In this document: one piece after another, positions 45,264 to 57,295 of the stretch | Position numbering within the stretch: the first letter of the stretch is position 1 | How the letters are laid out: every line of letters starts with the position of its first letter | DNA from: Rhinopithecus roxellana | Taxonomy: Eukaryota > Chordata > Mammalia > Primates > Cercopithecidae | Assembly (NCBI RefSeq): GCF_007565055.1 | Contig: NC_044566.1 | Span: 57,643,332-57,707,331, forward strand | DNA: 64,000 nt | Direction: 5' to 3' | The notes under the pieces: generated by a model | The model's database searches: none | Seen by the model: the letters and a program-made list of their open reading frames with translations, nothing else | Told to the model about the DNA's origin: nothing | Made by a program: the position numbers and the translations under genes

Positions 45264-45605
45264 AAGAACATAGACTAGACTAAGTCTTCTGGCCTTCATC
45301 TTTCTTTTATGCTGGATGCTTCCTAACCTTGAACATTGGACTCCAGGTTCTTCAGCTTTTGGACTCTTGGAACTACACCAGTGATTTGCCAGGGGATCTC
45401 AGGCCTTTGGCCACAGACCAAAGGCTGCACTGTCAGCTTCCCTACTTCTGAGGTTTTGGGACTCAGACTGGCTTCCTTTCTCCTCAGCTTGTAGATGGCC
45501 TATTGTGGGGCTTCACCTTATGATCGTGTGAGTCAATACTCCTTAATAAACTACTTTTCATATATACACCTATCCTATTAGTCCTGTCCCTCTAGAGAAC
45601 CCTAA
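45264..45605 (+). repeat. old interspersed repeat, second half
   Basis: 'gcttcctaaccttgaacatt', 'cttaataaactacttttcat', 'ctatcctattagtcctgtcc' and 'ctctagagaacccta' form the 3' end of a very common primate repeat with AATAAA near the terminus. Name not asserted. A diverged relative lies at 56770-57295. Confidence 0.6.
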
Positions 45606-45700
45606 TATAAGAAACATTCTCTTCCAGCTCCTGGTCTTGTGTGAACTGCTCTCTACTTTGCTTTCATCTCTGGAGGCTCTGAGATCCCACTTTAACTTAA

Positions 45701-46073
45701 TGATATGGTTTGGCTATGTCCCCACCCAAATCTCATCTTGACTGGTAGCTCTCATATTTCCCAGGTGTTATGGGAGGGACTCTGTAGGAGGTAATTGAAT
45801 CATGGGGGGTGGATCTCTCCTGTGTTGTTCTCATGATAGCAGATAAGTCTCACAAGATCTGATGGTTTTATCAAGCAGAGTTCCCCTGCACATGCTCTCT
45901 TGCCTGCCGCCATATAAGATGCGCCTTTGTTCCTCATTTGCCTTCCACCATGATTGTGAGGCCTCCCATGGCCTCACAGCTATGTGGAACTTGAGTCCAT
46001 TCAACCTCTTTCCTTTATAAATTACCCAGTCTCAGGAATGTCTTTATTAGCTGCATGAGAACAGACTAATACA
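45701..46073 (+). mobile_element. MST-type MaLR solo LTR
   Basis: Complete LTR from 'tgatatggtttggctatgtc' to 'cagactaataca', flanked by the 5-bp duplication 'cttaa' (45696-45700, 46074-46078). No internal sequence remains, so the provirus was reduced by LTR-LTR recombination. No coding capacity. Confidence 0.93.
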
Positions 46074-46078
46074 CTTAA

Positions 46079-46894
46079 GCTACCTGAAGTGGTTTTGCTT
46101 CTATAAACTGTAAATTTCGTAAATGTGCCCTGATTAAGATATTTCCCTTTGTCTCATTCAGTTTTTTCCTCCCTTATTTCTTCGCTCTCCCTGTAATTCA
46201 CCCTGAAAGTCTTGTTTCTCATCAAACTGAAAAATATTGGCAATGGTAGAAAACCAAAACAAAGACAAAGAAAAATGATTGTGTTATTTAGACAAAGTTG
46301 AACTGAAATGTGTTCACATTTTTGAACTAAGAAATTTAAAAAGAGTCAGGCCTCACCACTTATTCAACATGTGATAGTAAAACTCATCTCTGTGTCTCTT
46401 TTTACCTCTAGTAACTATCTCAGGTCTTTTGTGAACACATCTTTCAAAAAAATTTTGGTCAACATATGAAGCTGAAGATTTAATTCCTACAAAATAAGAT
46501 TGTGTAGAGCAATACAGCTTTTGATTAGAATTGATCTTTCTTTAGAGTCTGACATCACCATTGCTTTGAATAGCACTTTGCCTTAAAAAAGGAGTTAATT
46601 TCATACCAAAATTAAAGGGTCAGTACTTAACATAGGATTTTCTCCTTGATAAACAACTAGTCTCCAAGAAATATGATTTCAAAAAACTCAGTATGCTAAT
46701 AGTTACTAATGTTATTATAAATATTACCTTTATGAAAAGTTCTATTCTGTTGATCAAATATACACTTACTGTAATTATTATCAATATTAAAAATTTAAGT
46801 ATTATAAAAGTTTTTGTGGCCTAGGAACATTAAGTGATAGCTTCAAGAAAAAGCCTACATCTTCTGTCTTAGCATTTAAGAATGATAATTGTGC
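46079..46894. other. no gene or confident repeat seen
   Basis: AT-rich, no supported frame. Confidence 0.5.
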
Positions 46895-47280
46895 TGCTAT
46901 GGTTTGAATGTGTCTCCCAAAGTTCATGTGTTAGAAACTTGGTCTCCAATATTAGATGTTGAGAGGTAGGACCTAATGGGAGGCGTAGGTGCCCACCCAT
47001 GACACCCTCCTCATGAATTGATTAATGCTAGTATTTTGGGAATGTGTTTATTATCTCACGAATTGGTTCCTAATAAAATGGTGAGTCTGGCCCCCTCTTG
47101 CCCTCTCATGCCCTTTTGTGTCCTGACATGGGATGACACAGCAAGAAGGCCCTTGCTAGATGCTGGAGCCTTGATCTTGGACTTCCTAGCCTCCACAACT
47201 GTGAGAAATACATTTCTGTTCATTGTAAATTATGTAGTCTCAGGTATTCTGTTAATAGCAGCACAAAATAGACTAAAACA
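46895..47280 (+). mobile_element. MLT1-type MaLR LTR
   Basis: 'tgctatggtttgaatgtgtc', 'gaggtaggacctaatgggag', 'gccttgatcttggacttcct', 'tccacaactgtgagaaatac', ending 'agactaaaaca'. Flanks 'tgtgc' and 'agtgc' may be the worn 5-bp duplication. The 125-codon frame 47018-47395 is a shadow. Confidence 0.85.
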
Positions 47281-47468
47281 AGTGCTCAATAAAAACCCAA
47301 CATATAACCAAATTACAGTAATGATACTCATAGAAAAGACAAGTTTAAATCCATTTATCAGATTCTTTTTTAAAAATGTCAAAGATCTTAAGTAATTATG
47401 CCATTAATTATTTTATTCAGGCCATTGGTGAAGAATATAAGAACAAATGATTTATAGGAAAACACATT

Positions 47469-47790
47469 GGCTGGGTGCAGTGGCCCACACCAATCATCTC
47501 AGAACTTTGGGAGGCTGAGGTGGGAAGATTGCTTGAGGCCAGGCATTCAGGACCAGCCTGGGAAACATGGCGAGTTCCTGTCTCAACAAAAGGTTAAAAA
47601 AATTAGTTGGGTCTGGTGGTGCATGCATGGGGTTCCAGCCTACTGAGTAGGTTGAGGCAGGAGGATCACTTAAGCCCAGAAGTTTGAGGCTGCAGTGAGC
47701 TAGGATCACACCACTGCACTCCAGCCTGGGCAACAGAGCACAACCCTGTCTCTCTCTCTCTCTCTATATATATATATAGATAGATAGATA
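47469..47790 (+). mobile_element. AluJ with compound microsatellite tail
   Basis: Older Alu ('ggctgggtgcagtggcccac', 'aagcccagaagtttgaggct') ending in (TC)n, (TA)n and (GATA)n from about 47748. Confidence 0.9.
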
Positions 47791-49920
47791 TTTAAAAATA
47801 AGAAAAAAAAATTGGTAAGTAAGACATCTACAGGATACTCACTTTCCACTTTGTAAGCAGCCCTCATTCTATGGCTCCTGTGGCCAAGAGTTCAACGCAT
47901 TATACCTCCATTGATGAGAACAATGCACCTTAGAAATTCTGCCTTCAGTTTCAGCTGTGTCATAGACTGTGTGTAGTAAAAGTTATTTTTTTCTTTATAT
48001 TTCTATTCTTTGGTACAGTGATTGAAACTAAACTATTTCTTTCACATGACAGAAGGTGCTTTGAAAATAAATGAGATACATGTTAAATATTTGCATTGGG
48101 TTGTAAATGTAGGGTAAGATGTGATTTACTGTTGTTTACATGTTATGAAAAATGTCTGTACTGTACCTATGTGGAGCAAAACTAATATACTGAAAGGAGT
48201 TAGGTGAGATTAAAAGCAATAGGTACACAGCAAGACATTCCTTAAAGAGATAGTTATTTGCAGTTTATTGTGCATAAACAATCATTATATGATCTGTTGA
48301 GCTACTTGTATGCATTTTCTTTGCATAGTCCTTGATTGTGAGGTTGAGAAAGGCCATTTTTGCCTGTTGAGTGTCGCTAGTAAAAATGGCTGGAATTTAA
48401 CTCCAGGGGATTCTCTGAGTGTAGTTGATAATTGATCCACATTAAAATAAGCTTTGTGAATGAGACTGATGAAGTCCATTACACCAGCGTGTCTAAAATA
48501 ATTATCCCACTCTTAAGAATACATTCTTGAAGAACTAGTCTTGTACATACCAAAGAGACAGAAACAGTTGGGGGTTTTTCCAGTTCATTTATATTCACTG
48601 CCAAAATCTGACCATCATAATAAAGCATTCCCTCAGTCCAAAGGAAAGATGTTATCGTGGCTCCTGTTCCATTCTATTTAAAAGTACATCATCCATTCCA
48701 TTGCATCTGCATTCGCCATCACGCAACCTACAGTCCTGTTGGTATTCAGTCCTTAGGAGAATACTAATCCTTTTATGAGATTTAGAAGTGCTTAGTATAT
48801 GTTATTCTATGGAGTGAACTTCCATTTATTTTTTTTCTGGTAAGTGGAAAGAGGCCAGAGGTGGGCACTCTGAAGCACAACTAGCAGGACCCAGGCATTG
48901 TAGGCGCTGTAAAGAAGAATGCTGAGGAGAACTGAATGCGCTGATTAACAAAGAGCCGCAGGAAAGAAATTTCTAGAGTAAAATGTCCTGATTTTAAAAT
49001 GATCTTTTCTTTGGTTGGTTTATTTTTTATTTGTTTATTTATTTAAAAATAATTGAAATGGCTGTACTTGTCAGAGACAACATCCTGTTAGCCACAATCT
49101 TTTTCAGTGAAGGAGAGAAAATGCATTTGTTTTGCCTATTTGACTTGAGAGCTGTGAGGCTGCCAAAGAACAAGACTAGAATTCCCCTGCAGCAATAAAT
49201 ATTGCTGTGGATTAAAGAAAGAAACATTTCTTTTCCCAAAGTGCACTCTTTATAAATAGAAAGCAGATGCAGAAACAGAAGAGTGAGATGTTACTCTTTC
49301 TGAGAAGAGGAGTTCAGTTGGAAGCTCCAAGACATTGGAATCCAGAGATTAAGGCAGAAAAGGGGCCAATGTGGTCAGAGATCCTTTCTCTAATAATAGG
49401 TATTCACATGAGTTGGTCGGCTCCGTTTGCGTGATACACATCTAAAAAGAATATTTATGTTCGCAATAGAAGGCATATTGTCTTCCTATGAGTTACAGAA
49501 GAGAACTCACTGCCTCAGTCACCTTTGTTCAGACACTTCAGTTTGTTCCCAGGATCTGACAAGGAGTGCTTTAAAATGGCTGTGAACTGAATGTGCTTTT
49601 TGGTAACCAACATGCAATGCAAATGAGTACCCCAAATATTCCTCCCAGGGGCAGAATTCAAGCAGTGTGGGTTGCCTGGAGTGCCTATTTGCATGTCAAT
49701 CCCTGTGGTCTTCCTACTCACAGTTACATCACTTGATAGCTAAATTTTAGTTACAGGAGGAAATTCCTGACTTTAGAGAGCAGAAGCATAGACTTGGTGT
49801 CTCCTCCTTACTTTTGGTAACCTCTCTCATTACCTTTTTACTCTACTGTACGTGCACTTCTGATAAGCACCAACGCCTGTCCGTTTCTAGGGACCAATGG
49901 AAAACTTTGCCTTCACCCTC
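47791..49920. other. no gene or confident repeat seen
   Basis: About 2.1 kb of unique-looking sequence. Minus frames at 48285, 49039 and 49515 are short and without domains. Confidence 0.5.
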
Positions 49921-50590
49921 TGAATGTTTGCTGAAAATCAACTGACAAAAGGCAGATTAGTGGGAGAAAAGGCACACAAATTTATTAGCCTGCACAGGGG
50001 AGAACCACAGAGTGATTATCCCACCATGAATTGGGATAGAGATGCTGACATACCCTTCTTCTTAGGGAAAAGGAAGGTGGGGAAATGTGGATTATTTTGG
50101 GGGGTAATAAATGACATTTAGGGGAATTCAATGGTCTTGAAGAATGTACCAAGGCCTGGAAAAAGTCTGTTGGGCTTGCAGAGCAGACAGTGGTTTGTGA
50201 CAAATATGTCCAAATGTGTAGACAGACTTTGGTCTTTCTTCTTGCGATGAGTTAATACAAACTCAGGAAGGGATCAGAGGTCATTGTTTTCTTTTTGGCA
50301 AGTCTGGACTTCAGGCAGATAAGGGAAGTTCAGAGAACAACCTCATCCTGTGCTTTGGGAAAGAAAGGATTGAGAGACAGGAAGCAGGGAAGGTCAGAGA
50401 GATCTTGAGGCTTCTGCACTTCAGCAGGTGAAAGCCCTGCATTTTGGGTTATTGGCTTCTGAGCCCCAACAAGTTCCCCTGGGAAACTGTTCTGTGGTTT
50501 CCTTTTTCTTACTTTACTATTTATCAGATTTTCAGAGTGCATGCCCCACTTTGGGGTACTTCAAATAGATGTGAAGCATGCTTCTTCACA
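49921..50590. repeat. unassigned, possibly old LTR or LINE 3' region
   Basis: G/A-rich text ('ggaagcagggaaggtcagag', 'gaatgtaccaaggcctggaa') looks repeat-derived, but I cannot match a family. No coding evidence. Confidence 0.3.
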
Positions 50591-50642
50591 TCACATCTCC
50601 AATGATTGAATAGTCTCCAGTGAGATCATTAAAAGTGAGGGA

Positions 50643-50764
50643 CTGCCAGGTACAGTGGTAGGTACCTGTACTCCCAACTACTCAGGAGGCTGAGGTGGGA
50701 GGATGGCTTGAGCCCAGGAGTTCAAGGCCAACCTGGGCAAGACGTCTCCAAAAAAAAAAAAAAG
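50643..50764 (+). mobile_element. FLAM-like free left Alu monomer
   Basis: 'gccaggtacagtggtaggta' then 'ggaggctgaggtgggaggat' and 'cttgagcccaggagttcaag' with a poly-A tail, about 120 bases. Monomeric, so it fits a fossil left monomer better than a dimeric Alu. Confidence 0.75.
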
Positions 50765-50940
50765 GAAGGGCTAATTGAAGATGGCTCCTGATCTTAGGTT
50801 TATTAGTTTTATTTATTAGTTATTTATACTATTCTTCATCTAGAAAAGATTTGAAGGGCTTGTTTCATTCACTTGTGAGTAATTAAGCATCTCCACTTTC
50901 CTTATTTGGACCTATTTTTATATATCCTTTTTATATTTGG

Positions 50941-51025
50941 AAATAGTTTGGCATTTTCTTTGGAATTTGGATGCAGGGGTAGAGTGGAGATGTGGGCATC
51001 ACAATGTCTTCAGTCGACACGTCCT
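50941..51025 (+). repeat. 85-bp direct repeat, copy 1
   Basis: Starts 'aaatagtttggcattttctt'; aligns without gaps to 51397-51481 with 10 mismatches (88%). Confidence 0.9.
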
Positions 51026-51396
51026 TATTTGAAGTGGTCTCTGGCATATATTTTCATTGTTCCTTTTGCAATTATTTTAACTAAGTGTTTGTTTTAGAAT
51101 CTATTAGCTCTCAGGAGGATATAATCTAATAAAGATTTAATCATGCATTTTATATATTATTTTGACATGCCTTTTTTAAAAATTGGGGAAAAATCTTGTT
51201 TCTGGCAAATGAAATGCCCACTCCATGGGTAATGGCTTATACGTTATAGACCTGGTGGACTAAGTTTTTCTCTTACTGAATTGAAAGTGAACTTTGAAGC
51301 CATAAGAAACCTTTAGTTGGCAACTTTGGGTGTTAAAAACATTAAAGTATTGAGCACAAGAAAAACTAGAACTTTATTGTAACTTTTTAAAGTTAG

Positions 51397-51481
51397 AAAT
51401 AGTTTGGCCTTTTCTTTGGAATTTGGATGCAGGGGTCTAGTGGAGATGAGAGCATCATCATTTCTTCAGTCAACAGGTCCT
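51397..51481 (+). repeat. 85-bp direct repeat, copy 2
   Basis: Starts 'aaatagtttggccttttctt', 456 bases after copy 1. Flanks are unrelated. Confidence 0.9.
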
Positions 51482-51950
51482 AGCAAGGGTTCTGTATTTG
51501 AGGGGTAGTGTTATTGAAATTGAAAGTGGTTTTTCAATATAAAAATATGGCACCTGGCAATTTAAAGTTGCAGTACATTCCAAGTTCGAAAAGCAATTAT
51601 TCTGAAATACCTCACTCAAAATATAGCACGAGTTAAGTTACAGACCAACTAACCAACTTTTAAGTGAACTAGAAATCACTGTAGGTAAATGTTTATCTGA
51701 CTTCAATGTGGAGAAGGCTTTTTAAATTTTACCATGAAGAATATAGGTAGGCCTCACTACATTAAAAAAATTCTGTACTTCAAAAAACATTATCCTCAAT
51801 ATTAGAAGATAAATATCAAATTGAGGGTAAAATTGCAAAATACGTGGGAGGTAAAAGATTACAGCTTTGAAAATATAAAGAGTACTGAACAATCGGTAAG
51901 AAACTAATTAAACTTGGTAAATTTAATACAGATGCTTATCTTTGTTTATT
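51482..51950. other. no gene or confident repeat seen
   Basis: AT-rich, no supported frame. Confidence 0.45.
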
Positions 51951-53770
51951 TTTAAAGCCCCACTGAGTAACAATAAAGGAATATTTTAAAAAAGAACCTT
52001 CAAAGACAAAAGGACAAGGAAGTAGACAACTGATAGCTAGAGATATTAATCAAATTTTAGGAGTCAAAAAGCAGATGAACACGTGGAAATTGATGTCACA
52101 GAGCAGAGAAAGCTGACACCTAACTGTAAGAGACACATAAAATAAGAAGGAACAATAGGCTTAACTGAATACTAGAAAGGCCAGGAATTGGAGTCACCAA
52201 GTACTTCTGAAGGTAGAAGTGTGAACCTAAGTGGAAAACCAGTTTGGTTAAATGTCTTTAAAAGGATAAGCTTGAGACCCTCAGACCTACTTCCCTATGT
52301 CATACAGTAATGAGACTCCCCTCCCTCAGTACAGTAAAATATTCAAGTTTACTTTTTGAAGACACTGAAACATGGAGGAACCAGCCCTAGGAACATCAGA
52401 CAAACCTGAGGGAAGGGGCAATAGGCCACAGGGTAAGAAAACAATAAGTGGAACTTAACACACAGAAGTGTGAAATTCCTCTTGCTTTTCTTTCTGCTTG
52501 CATCTGAGAAGGATGACAACCAGGTTTACTCCTCTGGGGTTCCCTACAAAATCGTCAGACTTTCTCAACCACTTCAGAGTGGGATCTTACAGTCAATAAG
52601 CTCTTCCTAGACAACAGGCTTACTAGTCCTAGGTTTGCTGTCACACTTTTAAATTTGGATCAGTTACCAAGAATCACTGGTATCTGAGAAAAGCCTCTCA
52701 TCAAATGAACCAACAGATGACAGAAGAGATGATGCATAAAGCAGAGAAAAGCTTAAAATGAAACTATCATTAGTATCTTCAGAGATATAAGAAAATATTT
52801 TGATTCTAGTAGTAAAAAAATACATTCCAGCTATATAAAGAGGGGACATATAAAGAACAATAAACAGCCCTTGGATATTGGAAATATGGCAGAAATAAAT
52901 ATAATGGAAAGATTGGAGGATAACAAGAGCTATTTATAGCTCTTGTTAAATTGAGGTAAATAGAACAAAAAGATAAAGAATTAGACAATAGGAACACATA
53001 TAAGAAAATAAGATTATTCTGAGGTTCTAACATTTATATAACAGAAATTTCAGATAAGGAGTTCAGAGAAAATAGAAGAAATAATGCAAGAAAACTTCTC
53101 CAAACTGAAAGATATGAATATAAACACGGAACAAAATTTCCAAATACCCACAAAAGCAATACTACTACTAATAAAAGCCATACCAAGGCACATTTGCATA
53201 AAATATCAATACAATTAGGAAAAAGAGAAGATTCTGAAAGCTTCCAGAGATGATGATGATGATGATAACAGTAATAATAGTATTCACATAACAAAGGATC
53301 AGGAATCAAAGGGACATTTTTCAATAGTGACACTTGGGACTAGAAAACGATGAAGCAATGCCTTCCAAATTGTGAAAGAAAACGATCATGAACCTGGATT
53401 TTTATACCCAGTCAAACTGTCAATCAAGTACGAGAGCAGAATACAGAGTTTACCAAATGGTCTAAAAAAATGTGTCTTCTACATGTCTTTTCTCAGGGAG
53501 ATTCTGTAGGATATGCTCCATGAAAATCAGTGAGTCACAGAAGAAAAAGTAAAATGAGATCCCAATTTAAAAAAGAGGAAATTCCTATAATTACCACTTT
53601 ACAGCAGACAAAAAGGGCAACCAGTATAAACTGGAACTGGAGGATGAAGAATCTTAGGGGAGAAGTTTCCAAGAAAATAATAAAAGGGAAACTACAGAAA
53701 AGCCTTTTACAGAGTTGGACAATGTGGTCAGATCAAGCCAGAGATTTAAAGAAAGCCAAGTAAGAGAAAT
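51951..53770 (+). mobile_element. L1M/HAL1-like LINE 5' region
   Basis: 'aaaacttctccaaactgaaa', 'ctgaaagcttccagagatga', 'gaagcaatgccttccaaatt' and 'tttatacccagtcaaactgt' with 'caatcaagta' belong to the old L1/HAL1 5' region. ORFs are broken; 53530-53763 is a Lys-rich scrap. Left limit uncertain. Confidence 0.6.
52921..52948. repeat. perfect 12-bp hairpin with TTTA loop
   Basis: 'taacaagagcta' and its exact reverse complement are separated by four bases, inside the L1M/HAL1-like region. No following T-run or gene. Confidence 0.9.
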
Positions 53771-53924
53771 AAATAAAAATTAACTCAATGGAAAACAAAA
53801 GTTTATATTTAGGAAAGGATATATAAACATAGGATACTTTCTGACTCACACATGAGCAGTGCTGTTGTTCTCTATCATGATACTCTTAGTTGGTTTGAAA
53901 CGATCTTTCTGGCGTAAAGTTAAG

Positions 53925-54082
53925 GCATAAAATTCTTAATTGATTTGGACTCAGACAGATAACAAATGCCTTGAATTTGTCTCTCCCTTTAACATGAGTT
54001 GTTTAAAAACAAAAAACACAACTATGTGACAAAGGCTGTGTATGGCCTACGAATCCCAACACATTACTCTCTGGCCCTTTAT
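53925..54082 (+). repeat. dispersed near-identical repeat, copy 1
   Basis: Begins 'gcataaaattcttaattgat' and ends 'ctggccctttat'; about 95% identical to 58567-58729. The last part resembles a hAT (Charlie/MER) terminus ('ctctggccctttacag'). Confidence 0.95.
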
Positions 54083-55540
54083 TTAAACGTTAGTACTGGT
54101 CAGTTGTTGCGCCTAAATGCCAAAAGTGGGGGGGAGGTATATTGACGTGTGTTCAACCTCCCTTCCCATCATGGCAGGAACTCAGTTTTTCAGATTTCTT
54201 TCCAGTCTTCTTGGTCAAGAGAGTCCATTTCGTAGGTGGAAGGCTTAAAATTTTATTTTTAGTTGATAATAATCTCAAAGAATCATTATTTTTGATAATA
54301 AAATAAGGCTAGTCTCCTTAGATTTGACCTGATTACTTACATTGGTGTAACAAGAATAATAATTTACCATGTAGGCCTTCTTAAGTTTCTTTGATGAATG
54401 TTTTCAGAAGGAATTTCAGATTAGTCTTTTAAAAGCCTCTTGAGGATAGGAAGCCAAGCCAAGAATTTGCTATTGTATTTTACCTGTAGTTCTTATAAAT
54501 CCTCCATTCTGGAGGTCCACAAAATAAACTATAGTTCCTGGATCTGCCAAGAAGTGACCTTCATTATTACCTGTAAGACTGAGAACTTATAAACCAGATA
54601 CCAGGCCAGTCCCAAAAGGGCTTTGCAAAGCATTGCCTCCATAAAATCAACCTTAGTTTCTTAAAAGTGTTTGTTCATATTTGATTAAAAGAACATCATT
54701 TTCCAACATGACATTCCAGACAAAGCCTTGGTTGCGCAATGTTTCTCATTTTGTACTGATAACAAGTAGGACAGATTCTTAATTAATCTATGGAAATAAC
54801 TACATTGCGATGAAAATAAGAGTATTAAATACGAGGTTCCAAATTCTGGAGGGGTTAGTCAGGTGGAATAAGATATATTATCATCTACAAATGTTTCATT
54901 TCAGTTTACAAAAACTGAGTCTACTCGATTGTTGAGTTCGAGGTAGCTTATAATTATGGAAAGCAAAGGAGCTTCTTTGTATATCCAGAAAATAGAACGT
55001 TAAAATAGCAATAATATTCCAGAAAAAAACCCACAGCTATCTCTGATCAGGTCATTCAGTCCTATGTAATTAACTCTTGTTTCACTTGATCTTGGGTTTG
55101 CGGTCTCATGAGCCCATCTGTTTCTGAACTATGTTCTGGAAATCCTGATTCATTCCATGGATATGGTCTCAAAGTTGCATAAGTGATGCCAGAAGTCTGT
55201 GCTTTGAAGTACCTGGTATAGTCCTTTTCACAGGCTCTGAGATGCCTCTTCTTTGTTGAAGATGAAGCAACATTATCAAACCACAGCTGACTTGGACCAG
55301 GACAAATAAAAGTCTCTTTCTGTCCTCTAGCTGGTTGCACTTTCAAGGAAGCATCAGAGTGAAACAGAAAACCACCTGTAGATGACAAGGGACTTAAAAC
55401 TGCTGTGGTTAACTTCACACTGGTAAGTTCCAAAAGTGAAAGATCTGATGAGAGTTCATTACAAGAATAATGCAAGTGTAAAAAATAGTTTTGATTGTTT
55501 CTGTGGTATGCAAAATAAGAGAATAATTGCAATTTAAAAT
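54083..55540. repeat. old multi-copy repeat, possibly ERVL internal (HERV16-like)
   Basis: 'catcatggcaggaactcagt', 'cttcttggtcaagagagtcc' and 'ctgaactatgttctggaaat' recall a multi-copy ERVL-like internal sequence. The assignment is tentative. A diverged relative of 55275-55313 lies at 57581-57620. Confidence 0.4.
55062..55532 (-). other. 156-codon minus-strand open frame in repeat-like DNA
   Basis: One of the longest frames here without an Alu or L1 explanation. It has a charged central stretch (STKKRHLRACEKDYTRY) and no signal peptide, membrane helix or known domain. It sits in probable repeat DNA and has no promoter, splice or poly-A context. It may be chance or a decayed ERV-like remnant. 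Confidence 0.15.
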
Positions 55541-56200
55541 GATATAGATAAAATATTCATAAACATAATAATTAGACCTATTTTAAAGAATAGTACACCT
55601 CATTAATAAAAACAGATGATCACAATCATTTTAGAGAAAAAATATTGAGATATATAATACTCCTGACATAATAGACCATGAATATGCAAAGACTATAGTA
55701 AGAATACATCAAGAATATATATCAAGTAAAGAGATTCACTAAGTCTGAGTAGGTCTTAAATATCTTTATATGTTAGTAAAATACTACAGGTAAGTAATAT
55801 GAAAATCTCTAATTGAAAACCATGGGCTTTGAAGATGCTAGATTCAAATTAAAGAAGTAAAGTTGTGACAAGTCACATGTTAAAAAATAACTGAAATTAT
55901 GATTGATAACACTAGACTGTTGTTGTCTAATAACAGGCAAAGCAGTGCCAAGATTCAAATAAATAGGAACATATCAATGGTGAGGGCACTGGCAATTCTT
56001 TAAGAACTTCCCAAACAGCATATAATTATTGAAATCCTTATAATAATAAACATTTACTCATACAAATTTAACCTAGGGAAGGCTGAGCATCTCTTCACAT
56101 TTAACATCTCTTCCCATGCAACTCATTAATAGTAATATTCAAATAAACCTAATTATTTCTAGTACCTCTCTTTTCACATGATGAGCAAACAAATCCTTTG

Positions 56201-56203
<3 letters not shown>
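55541..56203. other. no gene or confident repeat seen
   Basis: AT-rich, no supported frame. Confidence 0.5.
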
Positions 56204-56248
<45 letters not shown>

Positions 56249-56528
56249 AGACGGAGTCTCGCTCTGTCGCCCCGGCTGGAGTGCAGTGGCCGGATCTCAG
56301 CTCACTGCAAGCTCCGCCTCCCGGGTTCACGCCATTCTCCTGCCTCAGCCTCCTGAGTAGCTGGGACTACAGGCGCCCGCCACCTCGCCCGGCTAGTTTT
56401 CTGTATTTTTTAGTAGAGACGGGGTTTCACCATGTTAGCCAGGATAGTCTCGATCTCCCGACCTCGTGATCCGCCCGTCTCGGCCTCCCAAAGTGCTGGG
56501 ATTACAGGCTTGAGCCACTGCGCCCGGC
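56204..56528 (-). mobile_element. AluY of Old World monkey type, 44-base poly-T
   Basis: T run 56204-56247, then a CpG-rich reverse body with 'gtggccggatctcagctcac' and 'ggcttgagccactgcgcccg'. Target duplication 'ctttgtgatt' at 56196-56205 and 56531-56540. Young. Confidence 0.95.
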
Positions 56529-56769
56529 CCCTTTGTGATTTATCTGGGGAATCTCAAAGATAGTTTTAAGATGCAAGAGATATGATTCAGGTTGTGATTT
56601 TGGAAAGGAAACATATAAACAATTTTCAGAAGATTTGAATGCTTGATTAAGATGAGATCATGGGATAGTTAGCTATGTATGATTGCGGGATACCTGCCTA
56701 TTAAACCTTAACTACCTATTAAACCAAAGTGACAATAAAAATTACAAAAGTAAACATAAGAACTCTAAT

Positions 56770-57295
56770 GGTTAATTGTATGTGTCAGCTGGACTAGCTA
56801 AGAGATTCGTAGATAGCTGGGAAAACATTATGTCTAGGTGTGTTTATAAGGGTGTTTCTGGGAGAGATCAGTATTTGAATTGGTAGATGAAGCAAAGATC
56901 GCCCTCACCGATGTAGATGGGCACCACACAGTTTGTTGAGGGTTTGAACAGAATGAAAAGGTAGACGAAGGATAAGTCCGCTTGAGCTGGAACATTCATC
57001 TTCTCCTGCCCTAGGACATTGGAGCTTCTGGTTCTCTGGCCTTTGGACTCAAACTGGGACTGGGACTTACACCATTGGCTTCCCTGGTTCTCAAGTCTGG
57101 AGCTAAGGCTGGAATTGTTAAGTGGTAACTGGGCTTTCCTGGGCCTCCAGCTTGCAGACAGCATATTGTGGAGGTCTCAGCCTCCATAATTATGTGAGTC
57201 AGTCCCTATAATAAACCTCTTTCTAGATATCTCTATATATCCTTTTGATTCTGTTTATCTGAAGATCCATCACTGATACAGGAGGTATCATTATT
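56770..57295 (+). repeat. old interspersed repeat, family not assigned
   Basis: 'ttaattgtatgtgtcagctg', 'cctccataattatgtgagtc', 'ataataaacctctttctaga' and 'tatatccttttgattctgtt' match a very common repeat related to 44757-45605. Minus frame 56868-57164 is antisense through it. Confidence 0.55.

Noticed and set aside
47018..47395. 125-codon plus frame with a hydrophobic stretch
   Set aside because: Translation of an MLT1 LTR, not a gene.
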